A stretch of 64,000 nucleotides of DNA from Molanna angustata (GCA_963576475.1 OY754977.1:34763872-34827871), one strand, 5' to 3'. Positions 42,776-56,175 are shown, counted from the first letter of the stretch. Translations and numbers: made by a program. The notes: generated by a model from the sequence alone, not told the origin.

Positions 42776-43660
42776 CTGTGAAACAAATAAAAAATAACAA
42801 TTAATTTTGCATTAATTTAAACCTGTGCCAAAAAAGGCGGGTTAATTGCCATTAGGAAATTTCTTTCAACCATCTCAATCAACGTGTAGTCGTAAATTTG
42901 GTGCAATCGATTAAGATAACTTAAAATCAACACAATTATTAGTCTGACAGATATTTAAGTATTAACATAATATATCAGAGATGATTTAGTCTTTACAAAA
43001 ATAGTAAGTCATTCAAAAATCGTTCTTTATTGGTATCTGGGTTCTGAGTAAAAAGTCCCGACATGATTCTAGGTGTAAATGTAGTATTTTATCTGGATTT
43101 CAGAGACAGTCAACATTGAAAACCTCCCAAAAATGGCAAAATTATAATTGCGTGGATGGCAAAACAAATTAAATAAAGTTATTTACTATGAATTGATACG
43201 AGAAAAAATTTTGGGAGTACCTGACCGTCATTGTAGTTCTGCATTAATTAATTTCCAAAAGAATATAACTCTGCATAGTAGAAGTCTACACACGCATTTC
43301 ACTAGGCAAGCAAAATGATCTTAACTTCTCTATGCCTATAATAAATACCTCGTTTGGACAGAGATGTTTTGGAGTCAAGGATGGAAATGGAAAAAAGGTA
43401 TTCTTTTAAAACTAAAGTAAAGGAATGGCTTTTAGTATCGAGCAGACACTGTGCAGTGTTCAGTCATAGCTTTTGATCCCATAATTATCTTTTATTTGAG
43501 TATTTTTTTGTATTTAATGATTTTTTACAATTAATTGACTTGATTAAATTTGTAAGATGCACTTTTTTATATACGATTGGCATTCTGTCAAATATATTTT
43601 GTGGCGTCCACAATTGATCAAATTTTCTGCTTGAGACAGATATTGCAAAAAAACTATTGA
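42776..43660. other. upstream intron sequence; LINE UTR scrap at 42836-42876
   Basis: Positions 42836-42876 (GGCGGGTTAATTGCCATTAG...) on the minus strand resemble the 3' UTR phrase of the LINE at 11837-12356. No exon for the signal peptide is recognised. Confidence 0.4.
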
Positions 43661-43669
43661 GTTGAATGT

Positions 43670-43875
43670 TGAATTATGAATGGTGTATCGGGGGACGATG
43701 AAGAATTGGAAGGCCGAAGCTTGAATGGCTGGAAGTAGTAGTGAAGGATGTAAACAACATAGGCATCTATACCTGGCATACTGCATCACGAGACAGACAG
43801 CATCACGAGAGACAGATGGAGGCGGGCTCTGCAGGAGGCTAAGACCCAACCTGGGTTGTAGAACCACAGATAGAT
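43670..43875 (+). mobile_element. LINE C-terminal tail
   Basis: The plus strand reads GRPKLEWLEVVVKDVNNIGI, then TWHTASRDR and a GGxGSAGG-like decayed 'xxLLQEAKTxxGL' end. 'GRPKLRWxDxVxxDLxxLGVxxWxxxAxDR' is a frequent insect LINE tail. Stops are present. Confidence 0.6.
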
Positions 43876-44822
43876 AGACAGATGTTGACATTCACATTTA
43901 CACTGTCTCAGTTTCGTGATGCAGTTGCTCCGACACAGGTTTTGTCCCTAGTGGAGCATTTAAGGTCCATTTCTTGTGTAATAAATATTCATTACAATTT
44001 AAATATGTAATAAATAAATATATAATAAGATGAAGTTAAAGAGAAAATTGATAATTTTTATAAATCATTTTCCCCTTTATTATATTTATCTGTGCTTGGT
44101 ATTCAAAATGCGAGAGATATTATAAAATATTTAAATTAAAAGAATACTCTCAATAAAATTACAAAATGTATATGAAAAAATGGAATGATTGATGGGGGTA
44201 ACTAAACCAGATAATCGGTGACGTGCGCTGTAGCGAAGAGAAGAAACAAAGACATGAAGAGACTGGCGGACGATAGAGTTAAGTGGAAAGATCGAGTGTT
44301 TGGTGCAGACCAATCCTAGGATTGTGACCCAGAAGAAGATATGAAAAATTCGCAAAGTCACTCCATGTCCTTAGGTACTGAAGTATAGATATTTCTGAGA
44401 AAGAGAGATCACGTCTTATATTATGAAGTAATTCACCACAGTAGGTAGGTATGTTGAATGTCTTACTTTATGTATGTATGTACATAGACACATCCTACTA
44501 GCAATCTAGTATGGTCTAGAATACTGAACATGCACTCATATCATTAGACTCTAAAGGAAAACTTACTTAAGTTTTAAGACAACGCAGAGACTTCTACCAT
44601 AAAATAATCGAAAGACAAACAAACTCATTTCTCTGAATCAAAGTTGAAAAAATACAACTAAAGCAAGACTTATACTTTTGAAAACCTTTCGAGTTTACTA
44701 CACTGAGAAACAACAAAAAATGATTAATAAATTTATTTTATAACGAAATTCGGGTTCTTAAATGCATATGTTTTTATGTGCCACAAACCTGGGAACGTTT
44801 CATATAGTATATATTATAGTGG
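43876..44822. other. non-coding; possible LINE scrap at 44220-44300
   Basis: A short reading KRRNKDMKRLADDRVKWKDR around 44235-44290 may be another LINE tail. Otherwise AT-rich without recognisable features. Confidence 0.35.
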
Positions 44823-45422
44823 TCCAACTGACGATTTGCCCGTTAGTCCCGTGTAAGGAAATTGCGGTAAAAATAGCACGTTTTTATCAACTTCAGTCAA
44901 AAGTCAAAAAACACCTACTTACAGGCTTCGCAGCATATGTATTATATATGTGTGTCCGTCCGTCCCTTATAACTTTTGATCCGCTCGGTGCACAGACACC
45001 AAAATTTCAGTAAACGTAGAAAATTTTAGGCCTACAAAAACTTTATACTCAAAATTTTAAATTTTTACTTAAATCCATAAAATTACCATAAAATGCATAA
45101 ATCCATAACATTATATCTATATACATATATTCTCAGTCACTCATGCTGTCTCACTCGCACTAACATTTTCACATATATCACAATTAATTACCCTTAAATC
45201 CAAATTATTCAATATTTTAAGATTGAACATTACATTAAAAAAATGTAATATTATTACATTAACATTACATTAAATTTTTCACTATGGTATACTGACATAC
45301 ATGTTTTGTATAAGGAAACAAAATATGTTAAAATTTTCAGTAATTTGGATTGTTTTTTTTATTCTTCAACAATGCATACTAACGACATCGACAGTAGAAT
45401 CTCGTGTGTTACATGCAACTAG
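44823..45422 (+). mobile_element. Helitron/HINE-like element, internally deleted copy (600 bp)
   Basis: It starts TCCAACTGACGATTTG and ends TTACATGCAACTAG followed by T. Both termini are present, along with the GTGTGTCCGTCCGTCCC and TTATAACTTTTGATCCGCTC blocks, but the central region is shortened relative to the 1,092-bp copy. Confidence 0.75.
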
Positions 45423-45691
45423 TAATACAACAATGTTGCTATCAATTGTTATAATTAAATGATTTGGAAATTATTATTTAGTTTTATTAAATATTTTAAA
45501 AATAAACAAATTAACTAATGCAAATGAATTGTTGATCGAATAGATGTGGTTACTTTGATGATACCTTTATGAATAAAACATATTGTAGGTGTATTATTTT
45601 TAAGTATGTACAAAAATATCTTTAATTCATTTAGACACAATGAAAGTTGTTGTATGTTAATCAGGATTTGATCCAAAATTTATATGATATT

Positions 45692-48480
45692 TTATTTATT
45701 TATTTGTTCATGCTTTCTCTTACATGGGTTACACTTTTATTTTGTTTTACAAAAAATACATAATATAGTGATGAGTGTAGTTAGCAGTATTGGTATTGTT
45801 TTAATCACCGTCAAACTAGGCAAGGCCTGTACATAATATAGTGATGAGTGTAGTTTGCAGTGTTGGTATTGTTTTAATCACCGTCAAACTAGGCAAGGCC
45901 TGTACATAATATAGTGATGAGTGTAGTTAGCAGTGTTGGTATTGTTTTAATCACCGTCAAACTAGGCAAGGCCTGTACATAATATAGTGATGAGTGTAGT
46001 TAGCAGTATTGGTATTGTTTTAATCACCGTCAAACTAGGCAAGGCCTGTACATAATATAGTGATGAGTGTAGTTAGCAGTGTTGGTATTGTTTTAATCAC
46101 CGTCAAACTAGGCAAGGCCTGTACATAATATAGTGATGAGTGTAGTTAGCAGTATTGGTATTGTTTTAATCACCGTCAAACTAGGCAAGGCCTGTACATA
46201 ATATAGTGATGAGTGTAGTTTGCAGTGTTGGTATTGTTTTAATCACCGTCAAACTAGGCAAGGCCTGTACATAATATAGTGATGAGTGTAGTTAGCAGTG
46301 TTGGTATTGTTTTAATCACCGTCAAACTAGGCAAGGCCTGTACATAATATAGTGATGAGTGTAGTTAGCAGTGTTGGTATTGTTTTAATCACCGTCAAAC
46401 TAGGCAAGGCCTGTACATAATATAGTGATGAGTGTAGTTAGCAGTGTTGGTATTGTTTTAATCACCGTCAAACTAGGCAAGGCCTGTACATAATATAGTG
46501 ATGAGTGTAGTTAGCAGTGTTGGTATTGTTTTAATCACCGTCAAACTAGGCAAGGCCTGTACATAATATAGTGATGAGTGTAGTTAGCAGTGTTGGTATT
46601 GTTTTAATCACCGTCAAACTAGGCAAGGCCTGTACATAATATAGTGATGAGTGTAGTTAGCAGTGTTGGTATTGTTTTAATCACCGTCAAACTAGGCAAG
46701 GCCTGTACATAATATAGTGGTGAGTGTAGTTAGCAGTGTTGGTATTGTTTTAATCACCGTCAAACTAGGCAAGGCCTGTACATAATATAGTGATGAGTGT
46801 AGTTAGCAGTGTTGGTATTGTTTTAATCACCGTCAAACTAGGCAAGGCCTGTACATAATATAGTGATGAGTGTAGTTAGCAGTGTTGGTATTGTTTTAAT
46901 CACCGTCAAACTAGGCAAGGCCTGTACATAATATAGTGGTGAGTGTAGTTAGCAGTGTTGGTATTGTTTTAATCACCGTCAAACTAGGCAAGGCCTGTAC
47001 ATAATATAGTGATGAGTGTAGTTAGCAGTGTTGGTATTGTTTTAATCACCGTCAAACTAGGCAAGGCCTGTACATAATATAGTGATGAGTGTAGTTAGCA
47101 GTGTTGGTATTGTTTTAATCATCGTCAAACTAGGCAAGGCCTGTACATAATATAGTGATGAGTGTAGTTAGCAGTGTTGGTATTGTTTTAATCACCGTCA
47201 AACTAGGCAAGGCCTGTACATAATATAGTGATGAGTGTAGTTAGCAGTGTTGGTATTGTTTTAATCACCGTCAAACTAGGCAAGGCCTGTACATAATATA
47301 GTGATGAGTGTAGTTAGCAGTGTTGGTATTGTTTTAATCACCGTCAAACTAGGCAAGGCCTGTACATAATATAGTGATGAGTGTAGTTAGCAGTGTTGGT
47401 ATTGTTTTAATCATCGTCAAACTAGGCAAGGCCTGTACATAATATAGTGATGAGTGTAGTTAGCAGTGTTGGTATTGTTTTAATCACCGTCAAACTAGGC
47501 AAGGCCTGTACATAATATAGTGATGAGTGTAGTTAGCAGTGTTGGTATTGTTTTAATCACCGTCAAACTAGGCAAGGCCTGTACATAATATAGTGATGAG
47601 TGTAGTTAGCAGTGTTGGTATTGTTTTAATCACCGTCAAACTAGGCAAGGCTATTTCATATATGTATTGAATATTTTTTATAAAATGTAGCACAAAATCG
47701 TAAATGTAATATAGATATAACGTAAATGTGATATAATATAAGCATTCAATAATATATGATATAAGCATAGCATAAATGTAATATAAAAAATATAATATAA
47801 ATACATAGATATTCAACTCCCAAAAACAAACCAAAAAATTTCCATTATTTCACTCTCTTTAATCTCAGTATGCCCTCCATCACACGCCAAGTTACAGAAA
47901 CTCATGCCAGTAATAAGTTTATATTTATGATTTTGTTTAAAAGATGTTCTGTAATATCCTTTTTAAATTTATTTTTATTTTGTATTACCTTAAGTTCCAA
48001 CGGAAGCCGTGTGAATATATTATAATTTTTAAAAAACTTGTATTGTGTAATACTCATAAAAAAAATCCTTACTCAAAATGCTAGTAATATTATTGAGTAA
48101 GATGATTCAGTAATTGAAAATACACTCTGTTGGTAAATATAAAACCGTCTTATGGTGAATGGATATTGTTAAATACTTTCAACGGTTTTCTATATGATTT
48201 CTTCCAGGCTTTACCTTCAGAACCTAATATCCTTATGGACCCTTTATTATCCAACAACGCCGAGTGAAAGCTCTTTTATAAATTACCTCCTGTAAACCCA
48301 CCACTGTTAGTTATTTTTTTTGTAAGAGCGTGCCAAAAGTATAACCAACATTTGATGGAACCTTAAAATACTCTATATAAAGGAGATAATAACCTTTATT
48401 AATACGTAATCTAGGAGTAAATAAAGTTTCCTTTAGTCCTTAAGAATTTTCAGAATTCACACTAACTGGATCACAAAATT
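45692..48480 (-). mobile_element. probable LINE 3' region with expanded 3' UTR satellite
   Basis: The left edge TTTATTTATTTATTT is a reverse-complement LINE tail. Inside lies the 73-bp satellite, and beyond it (47870-48450, minus) are degraded readings with AFTRRC and ILLNNITSIL that look like a decayed LINE C-terminus, though no motif is decisive. A related 3' end without the satellite is at 61055-61400. Confidence 0.45.
45758..47655 (+). repeat. 73-bp satellite, 26 copies
   Basis: ACATAATATAGTG starts at 45758 and recurs every 73 bp until 47583. Units differ at only a few sites: AGTATTGG versus AGTGTTGG, TAGTTAGC versus TAGTTTGC, TGATGAG versus TGGTGAG, and CACCG versus CATCG. The middle of the unit, TTTTAATCACCGTCAAACTA, exists as a single diverged copy at 61127-61150, next to the same flanking CTATTTC phrase. 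Confidence 0.97.
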
Positions 48481-48837
48481 AAGTAGATCGACTGATAATA
48501 TCAACTGGTTTGATTATGGCTTTATTAGCCGATAGACGAAATATATACTTAGTGGAATAATATATCATATTTATTCATTTAATATAATTAGTACATTTTG
48601 CAATTTGTGTAAGGAAAACTTTGAACGGCTTGATGAATACATGATAATGTTTTTTACTCCTCACTACTATATCCAAGGGGATATAGAGGAAAGTTTCGAA
48701 TTCGCAATTTTTAAAGTTATATTTTTTTATTGCAGATTATCATCTAGTAGGTATCATGCTGAGATTGTATTCTGAAAGTTCATCGTTACTTATTTATGTG
48801 TGTATATGAGTGCGTACATTGTGATGAAACTAGATTT
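48481..48837. other. non-coding; inverted scrap of the 49745-50135 repeat at 48650-48780
   Basis: ATCATCTAGTAGGTATCATG and TTCGCAATTTTTAAAG on this strand are complements of phrases in the repeat at 49745-50135. No gene recognised. Confidence 0.45.
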
Positions 48838-49755
48838 TATGGGTTTGTTAGCGCGCTGGGCTAGTAATCCAGTGGTCGCGAGTTCGAATCCTGCCTTGAC
48901 CGATTTCGTTCACCTATAGCACATAAGTAAGCTTACCAGCACAAATTGGGGAGCTCAAACCCATGTTCTAAGAACCTCGGCACTGGCACTGTGTTTCTCC
49001 GCTACTGAATATTCTGCACCAGTATGGTACAACTCATCACATGCAAAAAGGGTAGATGTGGCAATTAATGAAACAGCCAGATTAATATCTGGTTGCCTAA
49101 AACCGACCCCCACTAAAGAACTCTATCCCAATTGTGGGTATTGCCCCCCCTACGATCAGACGGCGTGTTGCAGCAGAAGTCGAACGGAGCAAGCAGCAAA
49201 CTGATCCTAGACACCCAATGTATGGCTCTCAGCCGCATCAGTGCAGACTCAAGTCCAGAAGAAGCTTCCTGGAGATGACCGCCCCTATAGTTGGCCCCCT
49301 CCCCCGAGGCCCGAAGGCTGTCATTGTGGCGTGATAGTGTCGAACGCACGCAGCTACCACCCGCGGAGGACGTGTCAGTGGGACACAACCTGCCTTATCC
49401 AACATGGAGAGCGCTCAATAGGCTCAGAACGGGTGTCTCCTGCTGTTACAGTGACTTCAAGAAATGGGGTTACAGAGAGGAAGTCATCTGCGAGTGTGGC
49501 GCCAGACAGGACAACTTGCACCTACTGTCATGTCCCATGATAGGAGCGACATGCACGCACCAAGACACAGTACATAGATAGCAAACACTAGTGGAATCCG
49601 AGTGGCCGAATATTGGGGGCTACGAATATGATGGTGTTCCGGACACGGAAAGTAAGTATTTATGCTTAATTTAGGGAATGTAGGAAGTATAGGGAATGTA
49701 GGATTTATATGTGCTTGTTTAACAAGGACATATTCATTTAAAAAAAACTTTCAGA
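48838..49755 (+). mobile_element. tRNA-derived SINE split by a LINE insertion
   Basis: The head (48838-48930) has an A-box-like GTTAGCGCGCTGG and a B box GAGTTCGAATCC, then GATTTCGTTCACCTATAGCA. The body resumes at about 49650 and ends with GTGCTTGTTTAACAAGGACA. A copy at 61680-61810 (GATCGAATCC, GATTTCGTTCACATCTA, then AACAAGAACATA) shows that the two parts belong together without the LINE. Confidence 0.6.
48931..49650 (+). mobile_element. LINE C-terminal region with zinc knuckle
   Basis: The plus strand reads NWGAQTHVLRTSALALCFSA, TEYSAPVWYNSSHAKRVDVA and INETARLISGCLKPTP, then, after a frameshift, PIVGIAPPTIRRRVAAEVER, and finally WRALNRLRTGVSCCYSDFKK, VICECGARQDNLHLLSCP. This is the post-RT region and Cys-x-Cys...His...Cys knuckle of one non-LTR group. 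At least two frameshifts; no polymerase core. Confidence 0.82.
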
Positions 49756-50135
49756 ACACAATCTCAGCGTGATACTAGTCGATAATCTGCAATAAAAAAA
49801 TAACCTTAAAAATTGCGAATTCATAACTCCCCACTAATATCCCCTTGGGTATAAATATCCAGTATTGATTACAATTTTTAACATCGAAATGTGAAAAGTA
49901 TTTATGCTTAATTAAGGGAATGTAGGAAGAAGTATATGTGCTTGTTTAACAAGGACATATGTATTCATTTAAAAACAACTTTCTAATATACAATCTCAGC
50001 ATGATACTAGTTGATAATCTGCAACAAAAAAATAACCTTAAAAATTGCGAATTCATAACTGCCCACTATATCCCCTTGGGTATAAATATCCAGTATTGAT
50101 TACAATTTTTAACATCGAAATGTGAGACTGTGGGG
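49651..50135 (+). repeat. tandem duplication of about 246 bp
   Basis: AGTATTTATGCTTAATT occurs at 49651 and 49897; each is followed by GTGCTTGTTTAACAAGGACA, a GATACTAGT(C/T)GATAATCTGC phrase and ATCCAGTATTGATTACAATT. The copies differ by small indels and substitutions. Confidence 0.85.
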
Positions 50136-50195
50136 TTCGGTTTTCCTTGTACACTCCAAAAAAGGATACACGATGATGGCTTATAGGTATGTATG

Positions 50196-50644
<449 letters not shown>

Positions 50645-50844
50645 NNNNNNNNNNNNNNNNNNNNNNNNNNNNNNNNNNNNNNNNNNNNNNNNNNNNNNNN
50701 NNNNNNNNNNNNNNNNNNNNNNNNNNNNNNNNNNNNNNNNNNNNNNNNNNNNNNNNNNNNNNNNNNNNNNNNNNNNNNNNNNNNNNNNNNNNNNNNNNNN
50801 NNNNNNNNNNNNNNNNNNNNNNNNNNNNNNNNNNNNNNNNNNNN
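50645..50844. other. assembly gap (200 N)
   Basis: Exactly 200 N, a likely placeholder length, so the true size is unknown. It lies between an AT repeat and a palindrome, both hard to assemble. Confidence 0.95.
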
Positions 50845-51145
50845 TTTTATTCTCGGTTTTCCCGTGTCAGTAGGTCTTGACTAAGACCATTTGTCTTCCG
50901 ACGTTTCGCCTGAATATCACCAGGCATTTTCAAGGATAAGTCCTTGAAAATGCCTTAACGAAAAGCACGCGCGCGACACACGTCTACTCACGGTGACTTG
51001 ACGGTGAGCTTTCAGTGTGAGTAGACGTGTGTCGCGCGCGTGCTTTTCGTTAAGTCCTTGAAAATGCCTGGTGATATTCAGGCGAAACGTCGGAAGACAA
51101 ATGGTCTTAGTCAAGACCTACTGACACGGGAAAACCGAGATAAAA
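50845..51145. mobile_element. 300-bp palindrome (foldback element)
   Basis: The arms are near-perfect complements: TTCTCGGTTTTCCCGTGTCA on the left and TGACACGGGAAAACCGAGA on the right, through CGAAACGTCGGAAGACAAAT, to a core of GACACACGTCTACTCAC and its complement. The left arm carries an extra TAAGTCCTTGAAAATGCC that is the inverted copy of the preceding bases. AT repeats lie beyond the gap and to the right. Confidence 0.88.
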
Positions 51146-51185
51146 ATATTATAACATATTTCACCCGTGAAAACATCAAATATAA

Positions 51186-51683
<498 letters not shown>

Positions 51684-51688
<5 letters not shown>

Positions 51689-52099
51689 TTAATATTTTTG
51701 GATGAATTTCCCAACAAGTCGACTATTTAGAAACAAGAACTTACCTCTTAGTGAAACTCTTGAATGGAACTTCCAAAACTAAAGGTTTTCAATGACACTC
51801 CATGATACAGTTTCCTACTTTGATGTTCTTGAACATACACGATGATGAAGAGTCTCCTTCTAACTACACAAGGAGACTCTTGCTTGTATCTACATGGTTT
51901 CAGGAAGTTACTTGTTCAAGAATATTCGATCGCATTGTTTTATTCGTTTCACAAAAGCCTGAAATATTAACACCGACATAAAAAAAATTGGTGAAAAACC
52001 TAAAAATTATAAGACAAATGGGTAGAACTAACTTGGAAGATTGAATTTTGGGAACCACAAATCTAGGAATTAATACATACAGGAACTAAGGTTTTTGAA
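51684..52099. other. non-coding; perfect 12-bp hairpin at 51848-51881
   Basis: AAGAGTCTCCTT at 51848-51859 pairs exactly with AAGGAGACTCTT at 51870-51881 around a 10-base loop. No gene recognised. Confidence 0.5.
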
Positions 52100-53150
52100 C
52101 ATGCAATTTATGATTTATTGTGTATACAATAAAATAAAAAATAATTAAAATAAAATAGTTGTTGGGAAGTACCATGTTTTTTTAGTTTCCTCCAATAAAT
52201 GTTTGTCTATCTAACTAGGAGTAATTCCTGTTTTAAGTAAGGACAATTTTACCACAATTTTAATAATAAGCCCACTTCTAGCTACCTAATTGAAATATTG
52301 AAATTAAAAAAGAAGAATTATACTCATAGTAAGTAATGAAAAAATATCCCAGTTTGAAAGCAATCAATAAACAAATAAATAAGTGAACACTTCATAGCAA
52401 TGAAAGAAATTAATAAAGCAACCAATAACAAATCATAGGTCGAACAAACAAATCAGTATACAATAGTATAATACAAGTAATAAGTAAACACATTAAAGCA
52501 TTAAAAAAAATATAAAAAAAAATGAAGCAATCTATAAACCTTCATTGGTCAACAAAACAATTCAATATGCAATAATTATAATACAAATAAAAAGCAAACA
52601 ATTTAAACAATGAGATAACAATATATAAATTAGTATATGTAAGTAAAAGTCCTTAGGCAATGAAAAAAGCGATCAAAAGAAATGAAAGAAATGAAATTAT
52701 TTTAAGTAAACACATATGTTAAATTATGTTCCGATTGTGATCTACCAATATTTAAAAACCACGTATTTACATATTTTTTTTAATTCGGGCACACTCATAG
52801 AATGGCACTCGCTAGGTAGAGCGTTATAAATTTTTGGTCCTTAAAAAGAGTAGTGTTTTTGTGCAAAAGTCTTATTAGTTTTCCTTATTCGTAATAATCC
52901 CTTGTATCCATATCTTGTTCCATATATATTACTTTGAATCGTGAATTCCGTATTTAAATGATTGTGCACATAAATAATTATTTTTTGTATATAAATTTGT
53001 CTAACGTCCAATACATTGAATTCTCTGAACAACAAATCACTTGGATACCTGAATGGCTTTTTCAATATTACTCTCAAAACTGTTTTTTGGGCTTTTTCTA
53101 ATGGATCAAGAATTGACTTGTAAGTTTTTTTCACTATTATAATATGTATT
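52100..53150 (-). mobile_element. LINE C-terminal fragment with A-rich 3' UTR
   Basis: The minus strand is open from 53134 to 52841: LDPLEKAQKTVLRVILKKPF, RYPSDLLFREFNVLDVRQIY and RIRKTNKTFAQKHYSF. A 'LxPLxxxQKxxLRxIxxKPxxYPSxxLFxExxVLxxRQxY' block is the C-terminus of a LINE group also seen at 55462-55882. On the minus strand the following ~700 bp is T-rich 3' UTR-like. Confidence 0.72.
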
Positions 53151-54329
53151 AACGAGCGTAAAAAAACAGATTTTTTTCATATCGAATTGTAGAAAACACT
53201 CGGCTTCTCATGGTTTGGTCTGCAACAGAATTCATGCAATGCCATCGAGTGCATAAATATATTTATAAGTGAGTTTTATAGGTATCGAAGATAATCGAAA
53301 AAAGTTCATTTAACTCTACACCCTTTAACAGTGTCGTCAATTGTCAATACTATCAAGTTTGACAGTTCTATTCTTTTCACTCTCACAATTAACAAAATTA
53401 ACAACTGTTTTTGTCTAATAATTTGCGTTATAATATATACTTATCATTATCATCCACATCCTTCCCACAATCTATTATTTTTTCAAAACTTTTTTTAGCT
53501 ACTTGTTTAGGTATTTTTTTGTATTGTTTTTTATAATATTTTTCTTTGGTTACCTCCATCGTTTTATTTTGTTTAAAAAAAATCTTTATTTTATATCATT
53601 TTCAATATGACTGTATACTGATCCAAATAAATAAATAAACTTAACCGAAAATTTATATAAAAATAAACATTCATGTTTTACTAGCCATTGTTATAATAAT
53701 ATTTCTTTTTAATATATTTTAACATTTCAAATAGGTTCGCTGGTAAAAAAATATATTTTTTTAATCCCATTTATCAGGTCTTTGTTATTTTTAATTTTGT
53801 AAATTACAAAAATAAATTGTGTAAAAATATGATGGTTATGGTATGCAGCGGGCCGCAGAGGAAATCGTTTGGTAGTTTCCAGAATAAACTGGAAATGTTT
53901 GTACGAGATGTAAATGTTCCTTCTGGGAATTTAGCCTCAAAATGTTGCTACATTGATTAACTTTGGACTACCGCCACTGCTTGGTAAAGCAACATAAAAT
54001 ATAATAATTATCCCACAATTTTATAATATAAATGATCATTTTGATGTAAACATAGACATACAACAAACTTCTATAGAGAAAAAAGATGCCTTGTTAGAAA
54101 TAAATTTGAATTCTACCACTAAATTATGTTATTCCTATGCCAATATAACTATTGTGAAGAAGATCCAAAATGAAAACAAAAGAGTTTGTTTTCATTTTGC
54201 ATCTTAATAAAGAAAAAAGGAATAATTCATATGTTATATTCATTATAATTTGTTTGGAGTTCATATGCCTACAATTAAATTCTTAAAGACCTATTCGATC
54301 TAGATGATTCAAATGTAAGATATCTTTCT
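53151..54329. other. non-coding AT-rich stretch
   Basis: GTTTTCATTTTGCATCTT near 54190 is a near complement of AAGATCCAAAATGAAAAC at 54160, a small hairpin. No gene recognised. Confidence 0.4.
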
Positions 54330-54507
54330 GGGGGGCAAGTCTGGTCCAACCGATGAAATAAAAACCCTCGTGATTACCCATATCATGGATATAGTTATGA
54401 TATGGGGATCTATGACATCTTAAGATATTATATAACTCCATAAAATAATTATATCCATGATATGGGTAATCGTGAGGGTTTTGATTTCGCCGGTTGGACC
54501 AGACTTG
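54330..54507. mobile_element. foldback MITE, family GGGGGCAAGTCTGG (copy 2)
   Basis: It starts GGGGGGCAAGTCTGGTCCAA and its right arm ends ACCAGACTTG, lacking the last Cs. Arms of about 85 bp match those of the copy at 5959-6141. Confidence 0.8.
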
Positions 54508-54717
54508 AAGGTGAAGACATATTATTTTGTTCTTGTATTCTTTTGTAGACAGTTCTTGATTTCCATGTTTTTGTCTGAATATTGACAAGACGGTGCACCG
54601 GTAATGTTAAATCAAAGAATATTAATTACTCAATGACCAAATGTATGGAATATGTCAAAATAAAATTACCAAAAATCTAGAATTAGTCCAATTCGATGAC
54701 TTACTGTACGAAATAGT

Positions 54718-54940
54718 CAATTCTCATCTAGCGTTCTCTCGGGTCAGTCGCTCTAACTAACATCAATTTTTATGATTAGATGTAGAGTAAAATCAAGACC
54801 AGATTACGATCGAGTACTGATTTATACATTTTCAGATTAATGCAAGATAGAACGTACTAAGAACGCGTCGAAAGAAGCCCCCTGAGTCAATTCTCATCTA
54901 GCGTTCTCTCGGGCCAGTCGCTCTAATAAACATCATGGAA
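54718..54940 (+). repeat. direct repeat of about 48 bp, 176 bp apart
   Basis: TCAATTCTCATCTAGCGTTC followed by TCTCGGG(T/C)CAGTCGCTCTAA occurs at about 54718 and 54893. Could mark the ends of a small element of about 175 bp. Confidence 0.75.
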
Positions 54941-55059
54941 CCTACAAAGTCCCACTAATAGTTATAGACCTTCATATCCAAAATTTCATTTTGTATTCTA
55001 CCTACATCAACATTGCCTCTCTTACTTCCAAGGCACAGATTTATTAAGTGACTTTTTAC

Positions 55060-55290
55060 CATGATTTTGTTATACATGTACATCTCATTCTAATACAGTA
55101 ATTGCATGAAACTACAACCCCGATTACTGGACACACTACAAAGAGTGAGACGAGGTGGAAAACTCAGTCATGCCGAAAACCGAATCATTCAAAAATATAC
55201 CAAATTATTCACCTGGATGGAATATACGAGTATTTATACTTGTTGTAACATTGCTACAATTCTGTTGAGTTCAACTATTTCAAATTGAAT
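55060..55290 (+). other. unassigned short reading frame
   Basis: A 60-codon frame (55106-55288) reads LQRVRRGGKLSHAENRIIQK then a hydrophobic tail with CCNIATILLSS. AATACAG just before could act as an acceptor. It might be an exon of a membrane protein or chance; I cannot name it. Confidence 0.2.
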
Positions 55291-55439
55291 GTTGAATCTA
55301 CGAGGTAGGTATACCTATGGATACCAACATTGTTTCCTAGAAGAAACCGTTTACAGGGCTTGCAACTCTTGTGTTCCTCTTTAAAGGTTTTTTTAAGTTA
55401 TTTTTTTGGCGTTGCACCCAATATCGATATCGTGTGACA

Positions 55440-56084
55440 CTTAAGAAATACGATTGGTAAAATGAGGAAATTATTTTATGTATTCTATCGATTGAGGACT
55501 TTCTTGGACATTGCTGCGATGAAGAATACATATTTTGCACTTGCTCAATCTGTCATGCAGTATGGGATTATAGCGTGGGGAGGTGCTTATAAAACTAACC
55601 TCGAATCCCTTTATATCATCCAGCGAAATATCTTGAAAATTATTTTAAATAAACCCAGAGACTATCCTGCGCATAGCCTCTTTACCGAGGCAAATGTCCC
55701 ATCACTGCATGCTATATATATGTAAGAGAAATGCATTGAAGCAGATCTACAGGGAGTATTTCGTCGATAGAGTATATTATCAAGATTGTATAAGAGCCGC
55801 TCGTCGATTTAATGTGATACTCAATTTACCAAAAAAAAAGAACGGCCTACGCACAAAACCACTATACGTATCTTGGCGTTAAGTAGTTTAACGAACTGTT
55901 GCCTGAGCAGAGACATACGGATATTATCGATCTAAAGAAATTTTATGTAGATATAAAGAGGGTTTGTGTAAAAAAATTTGGTTTTATTTATTCATTGTTG
56001 TTATATATGTAGTATTATACACTTACTTGATTATTCATAATTGATATTTAAATGTTGTTTTTTTAATTACATATTATATGTACC

Positions 56085-56175
<91 letters not shown>

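Noticed and set aside
45758..47655. CRISPR array
   Set aside because: Units are contiguous with no unique spacers, in a eukaryotic context; it is a plain tandem satellite.
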